In this document: positions 26,101 through 34,534 of the stretch, one piece after another | Position numbering within the stretch: position 1 is the first letter of the stretch | How the letters are laid out: each line of letters starts with the position of its first letter | From: Aureispira sp. CCB-QB1 | GTDB lineage: Bacteria; Bacteroidota; Bacteroidia; Chitinophagales; Saprospiraceae | Direction of reading: 5' to 3' | Length of the DNA stretch: 40,429 nt | Assembly (NCBI GenBank): GCA_945870185.1 | Contig: CAMBRK010000038.1 | Span: forward strand, 1 to 40,429 | Notes under the pieces: generated by a model | The model's database searches: none | The model's input: the letters and a program-made list of their open reading frames with translations, nothing else | Told to the model about the DNA's origin: nothing | Made by a program: the position numbers and the translations under genes

Positions 26101-27388
26101 GGTGGTTCAGCCTACTGGTATTACTTTATATTGTAATGGTATGCAAGCAACTCACAATTTCACATTACAAGCAACAGATATACCCGCATTCCGTATCGGA
26201 AGTTATAGAAACTGGGAAAGTAGAAATATGAATGGCATGATAGATGAAGTAGCAATTTATAACAGAGCACTTTCCACTAACGAACTGAGAGAGTTGAGAC
26301 ATCTTTGCAAAAAGCCTTCAGATGATGCTACACTGATTGCCTATTACCAATTTAATTCGAATAATGTAAATGACTTTGATAAAGTAGGTACCAGACATAT
26401 TTTCATGACCAACAATGCTGAAAAAGTGATTTCATCAGCCCCAGTAGGCGGTGGTAAATCTCAAAGAATCAATGTTACTTCAGGTGGTTTAAAAGATTTC
26501 GCAATGGCTGGATGTAAAATTTATTTTCCGCCTTCTGGTATTTATGCAAATGGTGATATGGTAGTTACTAGATTGGACAACCGACCCTTTAATCAACCTA
26601 ATGTAACCATTTCTACCAATAAATATTGGCTCATCAATAATTATGGTACCAATACCAATTTTACAAGACCTGATAGTATAAGATTTTATGATTCAGGAAA
26701 TATATCAGGTGGATGCCAAACTTCAGGATATGTACTGCAAAAAAGAAATCAGAATGAATTTCTTAACAATTGGAGTTACGGAGGTGAAGCAATTTATTAT
26801 AATGCTTATAACAACCCACCTTACATAACTTTAGGAAATAATACCATTACCACATCTGGTCAATTTTTCATGACACTCGAACCAAGAACAGTGGGAAATC
26901 CGCAGGAAATCTGCAATGGTATAGATGATGACTGCGATGGTTTGGTGGATGAAGTTTACAGTTTGAACGTAACCAATAACAATGACAGTGGTCCAAATAC
27001 ATTAAGAGCAATCATGAATTGTGCTCAACCTAATGAAGTGATCACTATAGACGCGAGTATAGACACAATAACCCTTGTAGCACCTCTTCTGATATCCAAA
27101 AACATTAGCATAATCGATCAAAACGGTGCCAAAGTGGTCATCAAATCAAATCTCAATCTTCCTGGTTTTAATGTGTCGAATGGTGCGATTGTACTTAACT
27201 CAAATTACAATATTAGTTTTGAAAATATTGAATTTTACCAAAACAATAATACATATAACAAACCAATGATTTATAATAACGCCAATCTTTCGATGACCAA
27301 TTGTATCATGAAAGGACAGCCAGATTCCATCATAAGAAATGAAACAGGCAGTGTGTTAACAGTAAATGGAACTGTATTTATTGAGTAA
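23138..27388 (+). CDS. Giant secreted VPS10/BNR-PKD-LamG-MopE protein without T9SS tail
   Basis: 1416 residues with signal peptide MKLFPLLKCFYFMMIFCFNSE-ILWSQ. Residues ~115-790 are sortilin/VPS10-type BNR propeller repeats (many STNGGTTF and S-N-GS-SF Asp-box-like motifs). Residues ~805-890 are a PKD domain, ~895-1060 a LamG/concanavalin-like domain (TAWVKP to DEVAIYNRAL), and ~1255-1272 a MopE-type motif ICNGIDDDCDGLVDE that would bind Ca. The rest looks like a right-handed beta-helix ending VNGTVFIE. The layout is typical T9SS cargo, yet there is no C-terminal sorting domain, and a convergent gene ends 10 nt later. It may bind sugars or proteins outside the cell. It starts 33 nt after the cytochrome gene; co-transcription is possible. 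Confidence 0.85.
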   Translation: MKLFPLLKCFYFMMIFCFNSEILWSQTMLKYNGNGENNLPEWAVEMYKDNPDLGLVIDKYEQYYSVNPFVKNKHTQYYKRLIREISREQKRTSNEDRQYLSLISKNQSSRTINMSNWQCLGPFDWDHSAAGRSYAPGSAHVYTVEQSISNPNVIYAGTATAGLWRSSNKGISWTALTNNALISTVYAIEIDHTNENVIYASMFNSIYKSTNGGTTFQPTGNSTFQAISLDTRDIRMLPSNNNTVFACTSNALYRTIDGGTTWTNVVSGDFQEVEIHPTNNNVIYAVKKSGTATQFFKSTNGGSSFTQIINGWPVPPANGNQERTEISVSPHNPNYVFAHCSGLANGGSGLYGVYVSSDQGQSWTFRCCGPQPAGPPSLSNPNLMGWSDDGTDDGGQYYYDMGFAVSPTNSDSIFLAGVNLWVSSNGGTSFTCPAKWSHPHKANYVHADIHDINYYNHTRELWIACDGGIFYSNNNGSSFQRRNIGIFGTDFWGFGQGWWYGDVMLGGAYHNGTLLKEENVYQNDWLCTDGGDGTLGFVNPGLDRQVYSWFDIKKLKSNRTVSPETRAFDFKPNNTYITGQSNDLLIHPAYYGHWLTGYQTKLYQTKDNGYTFTEISDFGANIASAAQSWSNPNVLYACTFPGWWSTKRIFRSVNAGVNWVEITPTSAQLNGNIWIPYDIVVDHDDPMKIWIVRTSMYDSNINGFAVYHSTNGGDNWQNISGTGLNGHSPTSCYLQKGTNGGLYIGTRRGVFYKNSTMPEWILYNTGLPTLTHSTRMEGFYRKQKLRNATTRSVWETDFYENSTPKAYPSAQTDKIFCSRDTIYFVDHSVVTDQNVSWSWSFPGGTPASSNLRNPKVIYPASGSYDVTLTVSDIHGSSTKTIQNMILVENQCAPETIAGKSLLASGTNKHGSVPNANLTNVNTLTVTAWVKPNGIQPDYSAIFMGDGTNAAGFNFKDGTNKLAYHWPGGQWFWNSNINVPQDEWSFVAMVVQPTGITLYCNGMQATHNFTLQATDIPAFRIGSYRNWESRNMNGMIDEVAIYNRALSTNELRELRHLCKKPSDDATLIAYYQFNSNNVNDFDKVGTRHIFMTNNAEKVISSAPVGGGKSQRINVTSGGLKDFAMAGCKIYFPPSGIYANGDMVVTRLDNRPFNQPNVTISTNKYWLINNYGTNTNFTRPDSIRFYDSGNISGGCQTSGYVLQKRNQNEFLNNWSYGGEAIYYNAYNNPPYITLGNNTITTSGQFFMTLEPRTVGNPQEICNGIDDDCDGLVDEVYSLNVTNNNDSGPNTLRAIMNCAQPNEVITIDASIDTITLVAPLLISKNISIIDQNGAKVVIKSNLNLPGFNVSNGAIVLNSNYNISFENIEFYQNNNTYNKPMIYNNANLSMTNCIMKGQPDSIIRNETGSVLTVNGTVFIE

Positions 27389-27398
27389 TTGGATTCAT

Positions 27399-28100
27399 TT
27401 ATTCAAAGGAAAATGTATTCCAAGGAAAAGTTCGAGGCTGCTCCGCACTGATAACGATTTTTTCCTTGGTAACGGGATGTTCGAAAGACATTTGAGCGCA
27501 GTGTAAAGCTATAGACTTATCTGGTAATGGGTATTCTGCTCCATATTTGAGATCTCCGACTATGGGACACTCGATTTTAAATAATTGAGCTCTAATTTGG
27601 TGTGGTCTCCCGGTAAGTGGCTCTACTTCCAACAATACTTTACCATCCAACTCACCTTTTTGGACGTACTTTAATATGGCCTCTTTAGTTCCACTCTTTT
27701 TTGAAGCATATGCTTTTACGATATTTTTCGTTTCATCCTTGGAGATATGATGTACCAAAGTACCCGATAACTCATCCGGTCTTGTAGAGACAATGGCAAA
27801 ATATTTTTTTTGTATCAACTTATCTTGCAGCATTTTATTCATTCGAATCAATGCTTTGGATGTTCTGGCAAAAATAACCACACCGCTTACAGGTCTGTCT
27901 AATCTGTGAATCACTCCCAAAAAAACATCACCTGGTTTTTTGTATCTGATCTTGATATAATCTTTGACAGCATCAGCAAGGGTTTTATCACCAGTTTCAT
28001 CACCGTGTACCAATGACCCTGCTGGCTTATTGATAGCGATCAGATGATTGTCCTCATGTATTACTACCAATCCGTTCAAATTTGTCTTTTCTCGTCTCAT
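27399..28100 (-). CDS. RluA-family 23S rRNA/tRNA pseudouridine synthase
   Basis: 233 residues from the ATG at 28100. A frame extension to a TTG at 28115 would start inside the promoter box and is rejected. The catalytic motif is HRLDRPVSG with the nucleophilic Asp near residue 68, and GRPHQIRAQL lies in the C-terminal part, as in RluA/RluC/RluD. There is no N-terminal S4 domain, so it is RluA-like in length. The family isomerises uridine to pseudouridine in 23S rRNA and some tRNAs; the exact target cannot be assigned. The ATG lies 4 nt after TACTTTTG, implying a leaderless or nearly leaderless mRNA. Confidence 0.92.
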   Translation of the reverse strand: MRREKTNLNGLVVIHEDNHLIAINKPAGSLVHGDETGDKTLADAVKDYIKIRYKKPGDVFLGVIHRLDRPVSGVVIFARTSKALIRMNKMLQDKLIQKKYFAIVSTRPDELSGTLVHHISKDETKNIVKAYASKKSGTKEAILKYVQKGELDGKVLLEVEPLTGRPHQIRAQLFKIECPIVGDLKYGAEYPLPDKSIALHCAQMSFEHPVTKEKIVISAEQPRTFPWNTFSFE

Positions 28101-28104
28101 GGTG

Positions 28105-28112
28105 CAAAAGTA
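28105..28112 (-). promoter_or_regulatory. -7 box TACTTTTG abutting the pseudouridine synthase start
   Basis: CAAAAGTA on the plus strand reads TACTTTTG on the minus strand, an exact TAnnTTTG. Only cacc separates it from the ATG at 28100. With transcription starting about 5-7 nt after the box, the mRNA would begin at or very near the start codon. Confidence 0.6.
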
Positions 28113-28162
28113 CAAAAAAAAGTCAATATCAGGATAGCTCAGTGTTTAAGAGCACGCAAATA

Positions 28163-29770
28163 CTAATCTCTAACAATATAAAATGTTTTGCTTGCTACAC
28201 TCTTTCCAGAAATAATGCTAGCTATGTATGGAACTTCCAACTGAAGTAAGGTTGTGAATCTAAGGATTTTTTCACCCACAACAGGTGGAACAAAATCTTC
28301 AGTGTAAATCTCGCGTCCATTAGAGTCATAAAGTTTCAATGTATACGTTTTATTATCTGGAGTTACGTAATTAATATTTACCTGATTTCCAAAGACTCGT
28401 ACTTGAGTAATTTGTAGATCTCCCTTAGGAGCTACAGCTCCACCACAATATTTTTCCAGGATAATATTCATGGCATTAAATACATTGAGTCGACCGCCTG
28501 TAGTCGTTTTATCTTGTAAAGAAGACTTGATTTCTACACCTTCTAAAATAGATTGTTTTACAGCAAGGACTGCTTCCGTTCTATTTTTAGTGACCAAACT
28601 ATGAAAGTCCTTACATTTTAATGAATAAACAAGTGCAGCCGCACCAGCTACCATTGGTGTAGATAATGACGTACCCGATTCTATTTTATATAAATTTTTG
28701 GATTTCAAATCTGTTGATAAGATACTCTCTCCAGGAGCTGCTAAGTCCACGCTGACCGCTCCATACCCTGTGACTCTATCCATTTGATCTGATTTGTCCG
28801 TACTGTTTACGATCAAGAGATATGGAGATGTACAAGTAGAAGGCATATCTCCTACTAACTCTACGTCTACAGCTTCATTGGTGGTAGATGCTACAGATAA
28901 GATGCCTTCCTGCCCCAGTTTATCATATAAGTTACACCATATAGCAAAGTCTTTAGCAAATGCATTTTGCAAACCTCCAGAATAACTTACGACCAAAATA
29001 TTTGAGCCTTTAGCTCCTTGCGTCGTATTATAGAGTCTCTTTTCAGTGAGAAAATAATTATAACATTCGATGATATCGGATACCCTGTTATTGGCCGTTA
29101 CGGGCAATAATTTTGCGTCCCAATTCATACCTACTATACCTTTCCCATTATTTCCTTTGGCTCCCAAAACACCCAAGATATTGGTACCGTGACTTTTCAC
29201 ATCGTGCACTCCATTTGAAGTACGTTGATTCCAACCATTAAAGTCGTCAACATACCCGTTGCCATCATTGTCTTTACCATCTCCTGCAATTTCATCAGGA
29301 TTACTGTACAAATTAGGTATCAAATCTTCGTGATCCATCTGATACCCATCATCTACTATACCAATAACAATATCCTTTCCATCAAAATCTTTTCCTCCCG
29401 TAGTAATATCCCAGGCATCATAACTCTTGATCACACCATGATGATACAACTCATTGATTCTTGCATCATTAGGTTTTAACCTTTTATCCAAAATATAATT
29501 TAAAGTAGTAGAAAGTACTTCAGGTTGTTTGATACACCAATTATAAAATTCCATATCATTATCTGATTCAATCAAAGTCAATTCATCTTCTGTCTTAAGT
29601 TTTTTAATGGAAGATACAAATTGTACTCTTTCAGTAGTATATCTTTGTATAAATCGAGTAACATTAAGGTCTTTTGTGCTGATTATAACACCTTGAGTTT
29701 TGGTATCCGTTTTTTGAGACAGCCCCAAAGTAACTTGCAAAATGAAAATGAAAATTAGTAATGACTTCAT
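28163..29770 (-). CDS. Secreted subtilisin-family serine protease (S8)
   Basis: 535 residues. Signal peptide MKSLLIFIFILQVTLGLS, then QK. A pro-region of about 110 residues is followed by the S8 domain with triad D140 (GIVDDGYQMDH), H194 (KSHGTNILG) and S368 (SGTSLSTPM). The oxyanion Asn is probably N298. The Asp motif is VDDG rather than the common VDTG/VDSG. GDGKDNDGNGYVDDFNGW (164-180) is the calcium-loop insert common in Bacteroidota subtilases. After residue 445 comes an ~85-residue beta domain (LKLYDSNGREIYTEDF), which resembles T9SS tails but lacks the usual end. It is monocistronic, with a TATCTTTG box 42 nt upstream. Confidence 0.92.
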   Translation of the reverse strand: MKSLLIFIFILQVTLGLSQKTDTKTQGVIISTKDLNVTRFIQRYTTERVQFVSSIKKLKTEDELTLIESDNDMEFYNWCIKQPEVLSTTLNYILDKRLKPNDARINELYHHGVIKSYDAWDITTGGKDFDGKDIVIGIVDDGYQMDHEDLIPNLYSNPDEIAGDGKDNDGNGYVDDFNGWNQRTSNGVHDVKSHGTNILGVLGAKGNNGKGIVGMNWDAKLLPVTANNRVSDIIECYNYFLTEKRLYNTTQGAKGSNILVVSYSGGLQNAFAKDFAIWCNLYDKLGQEGILSVASTTNEAVDVELVGDMPSTCTSPYLLIVNSTDKSDQMDRVTGYGAVSVDLAAPGESILSTDLKSKNLYKIESGTSLSTPMVAGAAALVYSLKCKDFHSLVTKNRTEAVLAVKQSILEGVEIKSSLQDKTTTGGRLNVFNAMNIILEKYCGGAVAPKGDLQITQVRVFGNQVNINYVTPDNKTYTLKLYDSNGREIYTEDFVPPVVGEKILRFTTLLQLEVPYIASIISGKSVASKTFYIVRD

Positions 29771-29811
29771 ATTTTATAAAATTATACTTACGGATTTATC
29801 GCATGATGCTA

Positions 29812-29819
29812 CAAAGATA
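29812..29819 (-). promoter_or_regulatory. -7 box of the subtilase gene
   Basis: CAAAGATA on the plus strand reads TATCTTTG on the minus strand and lies 42 nt before the subtilase ATG. It is an exact TAnnTTTG match. A -33 TTG is not evident. Confidence 0.55.
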
Positions 29820-30120
29820 GATGATAATATTTTGCTGATTTAATTTTTATTTAATTTTAACATATGTTTTCATCTTACGGGCATTAACCAGTAAGATATC
29901 CACCCACTTTGTGCTTTAAAAAATCCGGTCCTGCCAATGAAACAAATGCTGCTGCATAAGCCGAATGAAATGTCTCTTTCAAGTTTATGTTAAAGTTTTA
30001 GATGGAAGCTCGAACTTTTCAGAGCCTTCATGGTATGATATTATCAGATATTAAAAATTTAGTTGTAAAGATAAAACCATCACTGTAGTATATTGTTACC
30101 CTAAAATCTAAAATGATCAA
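29820..30120. other. Divergent intergenic region, subtilase / VWA protein
   Basis: About 300 nt with no gene. A weak hairpin tcttac/gtaaga with a 12-nt loop lies near 29874-29897. No TAnnTTTG was found close to the VWA start on the plus strand. No tRNA or ncRNA is recognised. Confidence 0.4.
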
Positions 30121-31221
30121 ATGATAGGATGGCAAATAAGTGATTTTACAGGCTTTGAAGATGAATCTTCATTTGAAAAATTATTTAAAATATTTAAAGA
30201 CTTATTGATTCACACTTCTGGTGATGTGAGCGAAGCATTATCTTGGCTTACAGAACTAGACAAACACTACAAACTTACTGATGATCAATATGGTATTGCT
30301 GACTTTATAGAAGACTTAACTGAAAAAGGATATATTTCGTCCAAAGGCGGACAAGGAAAAAGCCCACAAATTCCAACCTCAAAAATGGAATTAGAGCTCA
30401 GAAGGCAAGCACTAGATGATATTTTTGATCAGCTCAAAAAAACTAAAAGCGGCAATCATCAGACCAAAATGACTGGACAAGGCGACGAATCTACATCAGA
30501 AATGAAATCATATGAATTTGGGGACAAACTAGATAGTATTGCTATATCAGAAACCATAAAAAATGCCCAAATCAATCATGGTATTGACGATTTTCAATTG
30601 GCTGAAAATGATATTAGAATTTATGAGACCTTTCAAAAAAGTCAGACTAGTACCGTCTTGATGATAGATATATCACATTCCATGATACTTTATGGTGAGG
30701 ATCGGATTACACCTGCTAAAAAAGTAGCCATGGCATTATCAGAACTTATCATCACAAAATACCCCAAAGACACGCTGGATATCATCGTTTTTGGTGATGA
30801 TGCCTGGTCTATTGAAGTCAAGGACCTACCCTATCTTCAAGTTGGCCCTTATCATACCAATACGGTAGCAGGTCTTGAGTTGGCCATGGATCTCTTACGA
30901 AAGAGAAAGAATCCCAATAAACAGATTATGATGATCACTGATGGTAAACCTACGTGCATCAAAAAAGGTAAAAGTTACTATAAAAATAGTTTCGGATTAG
31001 ATAGAAAAATTCTTAATCGAACACTGGCTCTAGCTGCAAATTGCAGAAAAATAAATGTTCCCATTACTACCTTTATGATAGCCAGAGACCCTTATCTAGT
31101 AAATTTTGTAGATCAATTTACCAAAGCAAACAATGGCAAAGCCTTCTATTCTTCTTTGGAAGGTCTAGGCGAATTTATTTTTATGGACTACAAACAAAAT
31201 AAAAGAAATAGAAAAAACTAA
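30121..31221 (+). CDS. VWA-domain (MIDAS) protein, CoxE-like
   Basis: 366 residues, no signal peptide, so cytosolic. Residues 1-165 are helical and charged, with a KSGNHQTKMTGQGDES linker. The von Willebrand A domain begins at about 176 with the MIDAS motif D183-I-S185-H-S187 and continues with the second MIDAS region (Thr in THYT-like HTNTVAGLELA) and MMITDGKPT. Proteins of this type bind partners through a metal ion and usually work with a MoxR-type AAA ATPase, but no ATPase gene is present in this window. An upstream ATG at 30112 hits a stop at once, which fixes the start at 30121. Confidence 0.85.
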   Translation: MIGWQISDFTGFEDESSFEKLFKIFKDLLIHTSGDVSEALSWLTELDKHYKLTDDQYGIADFIEDLTEKGYISSKGGQGKSPQIPTSKMELELRRQALDDIFDQLKKTKSGNHQTKMTGQGDESTSEMKSYEFGDKLDSIAISETIKNAQINHGIDDFQLAENDIRIYETFQKSQTSTVLMIDISHSMILYGEDRITPAKKVAMALSELIITKYPKDTLDIIVFGDDAWSIEVKDLPYLQVGPYHTNTVAGLELAMDLLRKRKNPNKQIMMITDGKPTCIKKGKSYYKNSFGLDRKILNRTLALAANCRKINVPITTFMIARDPYLVNFVDQFTKANNGKAFYSSLEGLGEFIFMDYKQNKRNRKN

Positions 31222-31325
31222 GTTTTACTTTTGTTATCGATTTAGACAGAAGATTCTATCCATACAAGAACACAACTCAATAAGTTTAAAATTAGAGCCC
31301 TTTAATTGGAGCAGGTAGATCATAC

Positions 31326-32951
31326 CTATTTTCTATGATGATAAATCGTATTGACTCTCACCCCATTTTCATACACTGCTATAAATGCGTCTCTAAAACC
31401 AAGTTTTCGCACTTTATACAGATCATTTGCCGTCATCTTAATGTCGTTGTATCCTGACAGAGTATATCTGTACACCGACTTATTGGGATAAAACTCTGTC
31501 ACAATTTGCCCTACTTGTGATACACCTGGAAAAGTTGCATCTGGTTTTCTAATGGCAACAAACTGAATTTTATACTCCTTGGCCATTACATCAGTAGATT
31601 TCGCTTCAGAACCAAGCTTGTTGTTTAGAAGAGCGTTTTGAGCTTTCTTTTCTTTTTGGGAAGTTGCACATCTTTCAAACTGTGAAGCAAATATAATTTC
31701 TAAAGTTCGAGCATCACCTTCCTTATACTCTTTTGAAAATTCTTTATATTCTCTTTTACATTCTAGACAATTGCCCATGGCGCATAAAGAAAGTGCGAAC
31801 ATATACTTGGCTCTAGGATAGTTGGGATCTGCTTTTAATTTATTGAAAAAAGGTAGTGCATTTTCAAAATCGTTGAGAGCAAAATAAGATTCTCCAGCTT
31901 TATACAAGAATTCTGCTGCATCTGCGTCATAATTAGATTCCGGTGCGTCAAAAGAAGTAGATGGGACATCAACCGTTTCTAAAACTTTTTGATTTTCTTC
32001 CGCTCGCTTCATCTCAGCAACTTCATCAGCATTAACGACAGGAATGTCAACCACTTTTATTTCTGGATTCAGTTCTATGTCAGATTTTTCTAGTTGTTCC
32101 GTTGGTTTTTCTTCATAATTATCATTTTGATTTTGTACCAATGGAAGTGTATCAGAAGCAGGAAGCATTTGTACAGCCTTTGCTTTCTTAGATCCAAGCT
32201 GAAAAATCAAACCCATATTCAAATTTAAAACACTCAATACTGCATCACCTTCTTTTCTAAGTTTTTGAGCTTCAAAGTATTCCGGATCATCTATATAACC
32301 ATTCCTATTGCTATCATATACATCCCTATAGGTGTAATTATAAGCCATTTTACTTAGATATTGGGTGCTAAAATATTCTGCTCTTGCTTGTATACCTAGC
32401 CAATTGTTGAGTTTAAAGATCAAACTTGTGCCACCTGACCACGCTGATTGCCATGCTTCAGTGGTTCCTGAAAAGTCATAAATTTCATAACTTTGACCAA
32501 AAAAGGTTTTTGAAAACAATAAATGTGGTACGGTAATTTGACTTGCCCCTACTTTAGCAAATAAATCCATTTGAAATCTACCTACTGTAAACTTTACAGT
32601 AGGCCCGGCTAGTAAATACTTTACTTCCCAGTTTTCTATATGGGTATTTCTTGCTTTTTCTAAATACTTATATTGTATATAATCTTCAAATAATGACTTG
32701 CTCTCATTCTGAAAATATCCTCCTGCAACACCTAGTCCTATTTTTTTGATAAAATAATCCAAACCGCCACCATAATGATAACCTTGTCTCGCAAACATAT
32801 ATGGGTCGCTGAATGCTCCTACTGGTTTAGAAATACCGCCAAGAGCATATAATTGCAGACTATTTGTTTGACTGTGCGACAATGTTGACAGTAAACACAA
32901 ACTACTGATTATGATATATTTGCAACTAATTACTACTTGAGACAACCTCAT
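31326..32951 (-). CDS. Outer membrane barrel - TPR - SPOR-like protein
   Basis: 541 residues. The N-terminal signal is MRLSQVVISCKYIIISSLCLLSTLSHS, then Q. Residues ~30-260 are porin-like strands ending LNLNMGLIFQLG. Residues ~265-335 are an acidic Pro/Glu-rich linker. Residues ~345-425 are TPR helices (AAEFLYKAGESYFALNDFENALPFF), with cysteines at CLEC. Residues ~455-541 look like a SPOR domain (YKIQFVAIR at the start, GFRDAFIAVYENG near the end), which binds denuded peptidoglycan. The combination would tie the outer membrane to the cell wall and offer a protein-docking surface. The exact role is unknown. Confidence 0.8.
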   Translation of the reverse strand: MRLSQVVISCKYIIISSLCLLSTLSHSQTNSLQLYALGGISKPVGAFSDPYMFARQGYHYGGGLDYFIKKIGLGVAGGYFQNESKSLFEDYIQYKYLEKARNTHIENWEVKYLLAGPTVKFTVGRFQMDLFAKVGASQITVPHLLFSKTFFGQSYEIYDFSGTTEAWQSAWSGGTSLIFKLNNWLGIQARAEYFSTQYLSKMAYNYTYRDVYDSNRNGYIDDPEYFEAQKLRKEGDAVLSVLNLNMGLIFQLGSKKAKAVQMLPASDTLPLVQNQNDNYEEKPTEQLEKSDIELNPEIKVVDIPVVNADEVAEMKRAEENQKVLETVDVPSTSFDAPESNYDADAAEFLYKAGESYFALNDFENALPFFNKLKADPNYPRAKYMFALSLCAMGNCLECKREYKEFSKEYKEGDARTLEIIFASQFERCATSQKEKKAQNALLNNKLGSEAKSTDVMAKEYKIQFVAIRKPDATFPGVSQVGQIVTEFYPNKSVYRYTLSGYNDIKMTANDLYKVRKLGFRDAFIAVYENGVRVNTIYHHRK

Positions 32952-33073
32952 TACAACTTGTTTGAAATTAAAAAATGACTAAACTTTCAAAAATCGATTT
33001 CGGGGCCGCAAAACAAAAGGCAATATACATATTTAACTATAAATATATGTATTACATCGTTGTTTATAATTCA

Positions 33074-33081
33074 CAAATATA
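33074..33081 (-). promoter_or_regulatory. -7 box of the barrel-TPR-SPOR gene
   Basis: CAAATATA on the plus strand reads TATATTTG on the minus strand, an exact TAnnTTTG match 123 nt before the ATG. The region is AT-rich, so chance is possible. Confidence 0.35.
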
Positions 33082-33166
33082 TAAATGTTATTTGTAATAA
33101 TAAAATTTTAATAAATGTTTTCACTAATTTTACCTATTCAAAATTCATAACCTGATACAAATAATC

Positions 33167-33174
33167 TATATTTG
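33167..33174 (+). promoter_or_regulatory. -7 box of the APC permease gene
   Basis: TATATTTG fits TAnnTTTG exactly and lies 19 nt before the ATG of the permease. The expected -33 TTG is not seen. Confidence 0.55.
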
Positions 33175-33193
33175 AGCTTTAAAATATTCTTAG

Positions 33194-34534
33194 ATGTCAG
33201 CACAAAATAATCAGTTATTAAAATTGTTAGGGGTTGGATTTGGTATTGCTGTTACTGTAGGTGGCACTATAGGTACGGGTATACTGCGTAAACCTGGCCC
33301 CATAGCTGGTATGATCGGCGAGCCTTGGATGATCCTTTTATTATGGTTGGCTGTGGGTATTTACGCTTTATTGGGTGTGCTATGTGCCATTGAGCTTGCT
33401 ATCTCCATGCCACAAGCCGGAGCATGGTATGTCTATGCGAGGCGGGCTTTTGGTGACTATTTTGGATTTGTGACTGGGATTACAAGTTGGTTGGGTACAG
33501 TCTCAGCTTTAGGTTTTGGGGCTTATACGATGAGCGAATACATAGCTTTATTAATACCGAAGACAGAATCCTTGATACAATCCATAGCGATCGGATTATT
33601 GATTTTACTTACTGTTTTTCATTGGATGGGCACCAAAACTGCAGGAAAATCGCAGGAAATTCTAGCTGTAGTCAAAGCTGTGGGCTTACTTATATTTGTG
33701 GTGGTGTGTTTTGTTTTCGGGACGTCACCTAGTGGAAATGAACTCCAACAATCATTGAGCAACACAGCGGTTCCATTGACTTTTTTGGGCATCATTGGAG
33801 CCTTGCAAGCTATATTCTATACCTATGATGGATGGCATACTGCTACTTATTTTACCGAAGAAAATACCGATCCAGCAAAGACATTGCCTAAATCCATGAT
33901 CACGGGTGTCGTTATGATTATACTCATCTATATGTTGGTCAATGCTGCCATTTTATACGCTTTGCCTACAGAAATACTGATGACTTCAAAACTTGCAGCA
34001 GCAGATACCATCAGCTACATTTTTGGTGATGGATATTCTAAGATGATAACGTTATTTCTCATGATTTCCATTTTAGGCATCGTCAATGCACAAATCATGT
34101 TTGCACCCCGAGTCATTTTCAGTATGAGTAGAGATCACTTGTTTTTCAAAGCTGCTTCTCAGGTCAATGCCTTGGGCACACCTTCAGTAGCGATGCCTTT
34201 GACCTCAGTACTATCTATTCTTTTAATATTAAGTGGTAAGGATACTTGTGGCAAACTTTCAGATATTGCTACGTTCTTTTTTGTACTGAGTTATGCCGCC
34301 GGATTTGCAGCCCTAATCAAGCTCAGATATGCCGAACCAGAAATGCACAGACCATTTAAAGCACCTTGGTTTCCATTCTTACCTTATTTGTTGATTATTG
34401 TTTCCATACTATTTTTAGCTGGAGCAGTGTATAGCGACATGAATAGCAGCAAGTTTGCCTTGATATTTTTGGTCATCAGTTATCCTCTGTTTTTATGGGT
34501 AAAAAGCCTGAATAAGAAGTCAAGTATAGCTTAG
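33194..34534 (+). CDS. APC-superfamily amino acid permease
   Basis: 446 residues with about 12 hydrophobic segments. The first helix carries GTIGTGILRKPGPIAG, the unwound GxG substrate-binding motif of the APC fold. The second contains LWLAVGIYALLGVLCAIELA. The later YDGWHTATYFTEE in helix 6 and its loop is typical of the LAT/YfnA-type amino acid transporters. An inner membrane secondary transporter for amino acids is expected; the substrate is unknown. The gene converges on the LOG gene with overlapping stop codons (TTAG). Confidence 0.92.
   Translation: MSAQNNQLLKLLGVGFGIAVTVGGTIGTGILRKPGPIAGMIGEPWMILLLWLAVGIYALLGVLCAIELAISMPQAGAWYVYARRAFGDYFGFVTGITSWLGTVSALGFGAYTMSEYIALLIPKTESLIQSIAIGLLILLTVFHWMGTKTAGKSQEILAVVKAVGLLIFVVVCFVFGTSPSGNELQQSLSNTAVPLTFLGIIGALQAIFYTYDGWHTATYFTEENTDPAKTLPKSMITGVVMIILIYMLVNAAILYALPTEILMTSKLAAADTISYIFGDGYSKMITLFLMISILGIVNAQIMFAPRVIFSMSRDHLFFKAASQVNALGTPSVAMPLTSVLSILLILSGKDTCGKLSDIATFFFVLSYAAGFAALIKLRYAEPEMHRPFKAPWFPFLPYLLIIVSILFLAGAVYSDMNSSKFALIFLVISYPLFLWVKSLNKKSSIA

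Noticed and set aside
28127-28162. tRNA-like string ggatagctcagtgtttaagagc between the pseudouridine synthase and subtilase genes
   Set aside because: It resembles a D-arm, but no anticodon arm, T-arm (GGTTCGAATCC) or acceptor stem follows; the stretch is too short for a tRNA.
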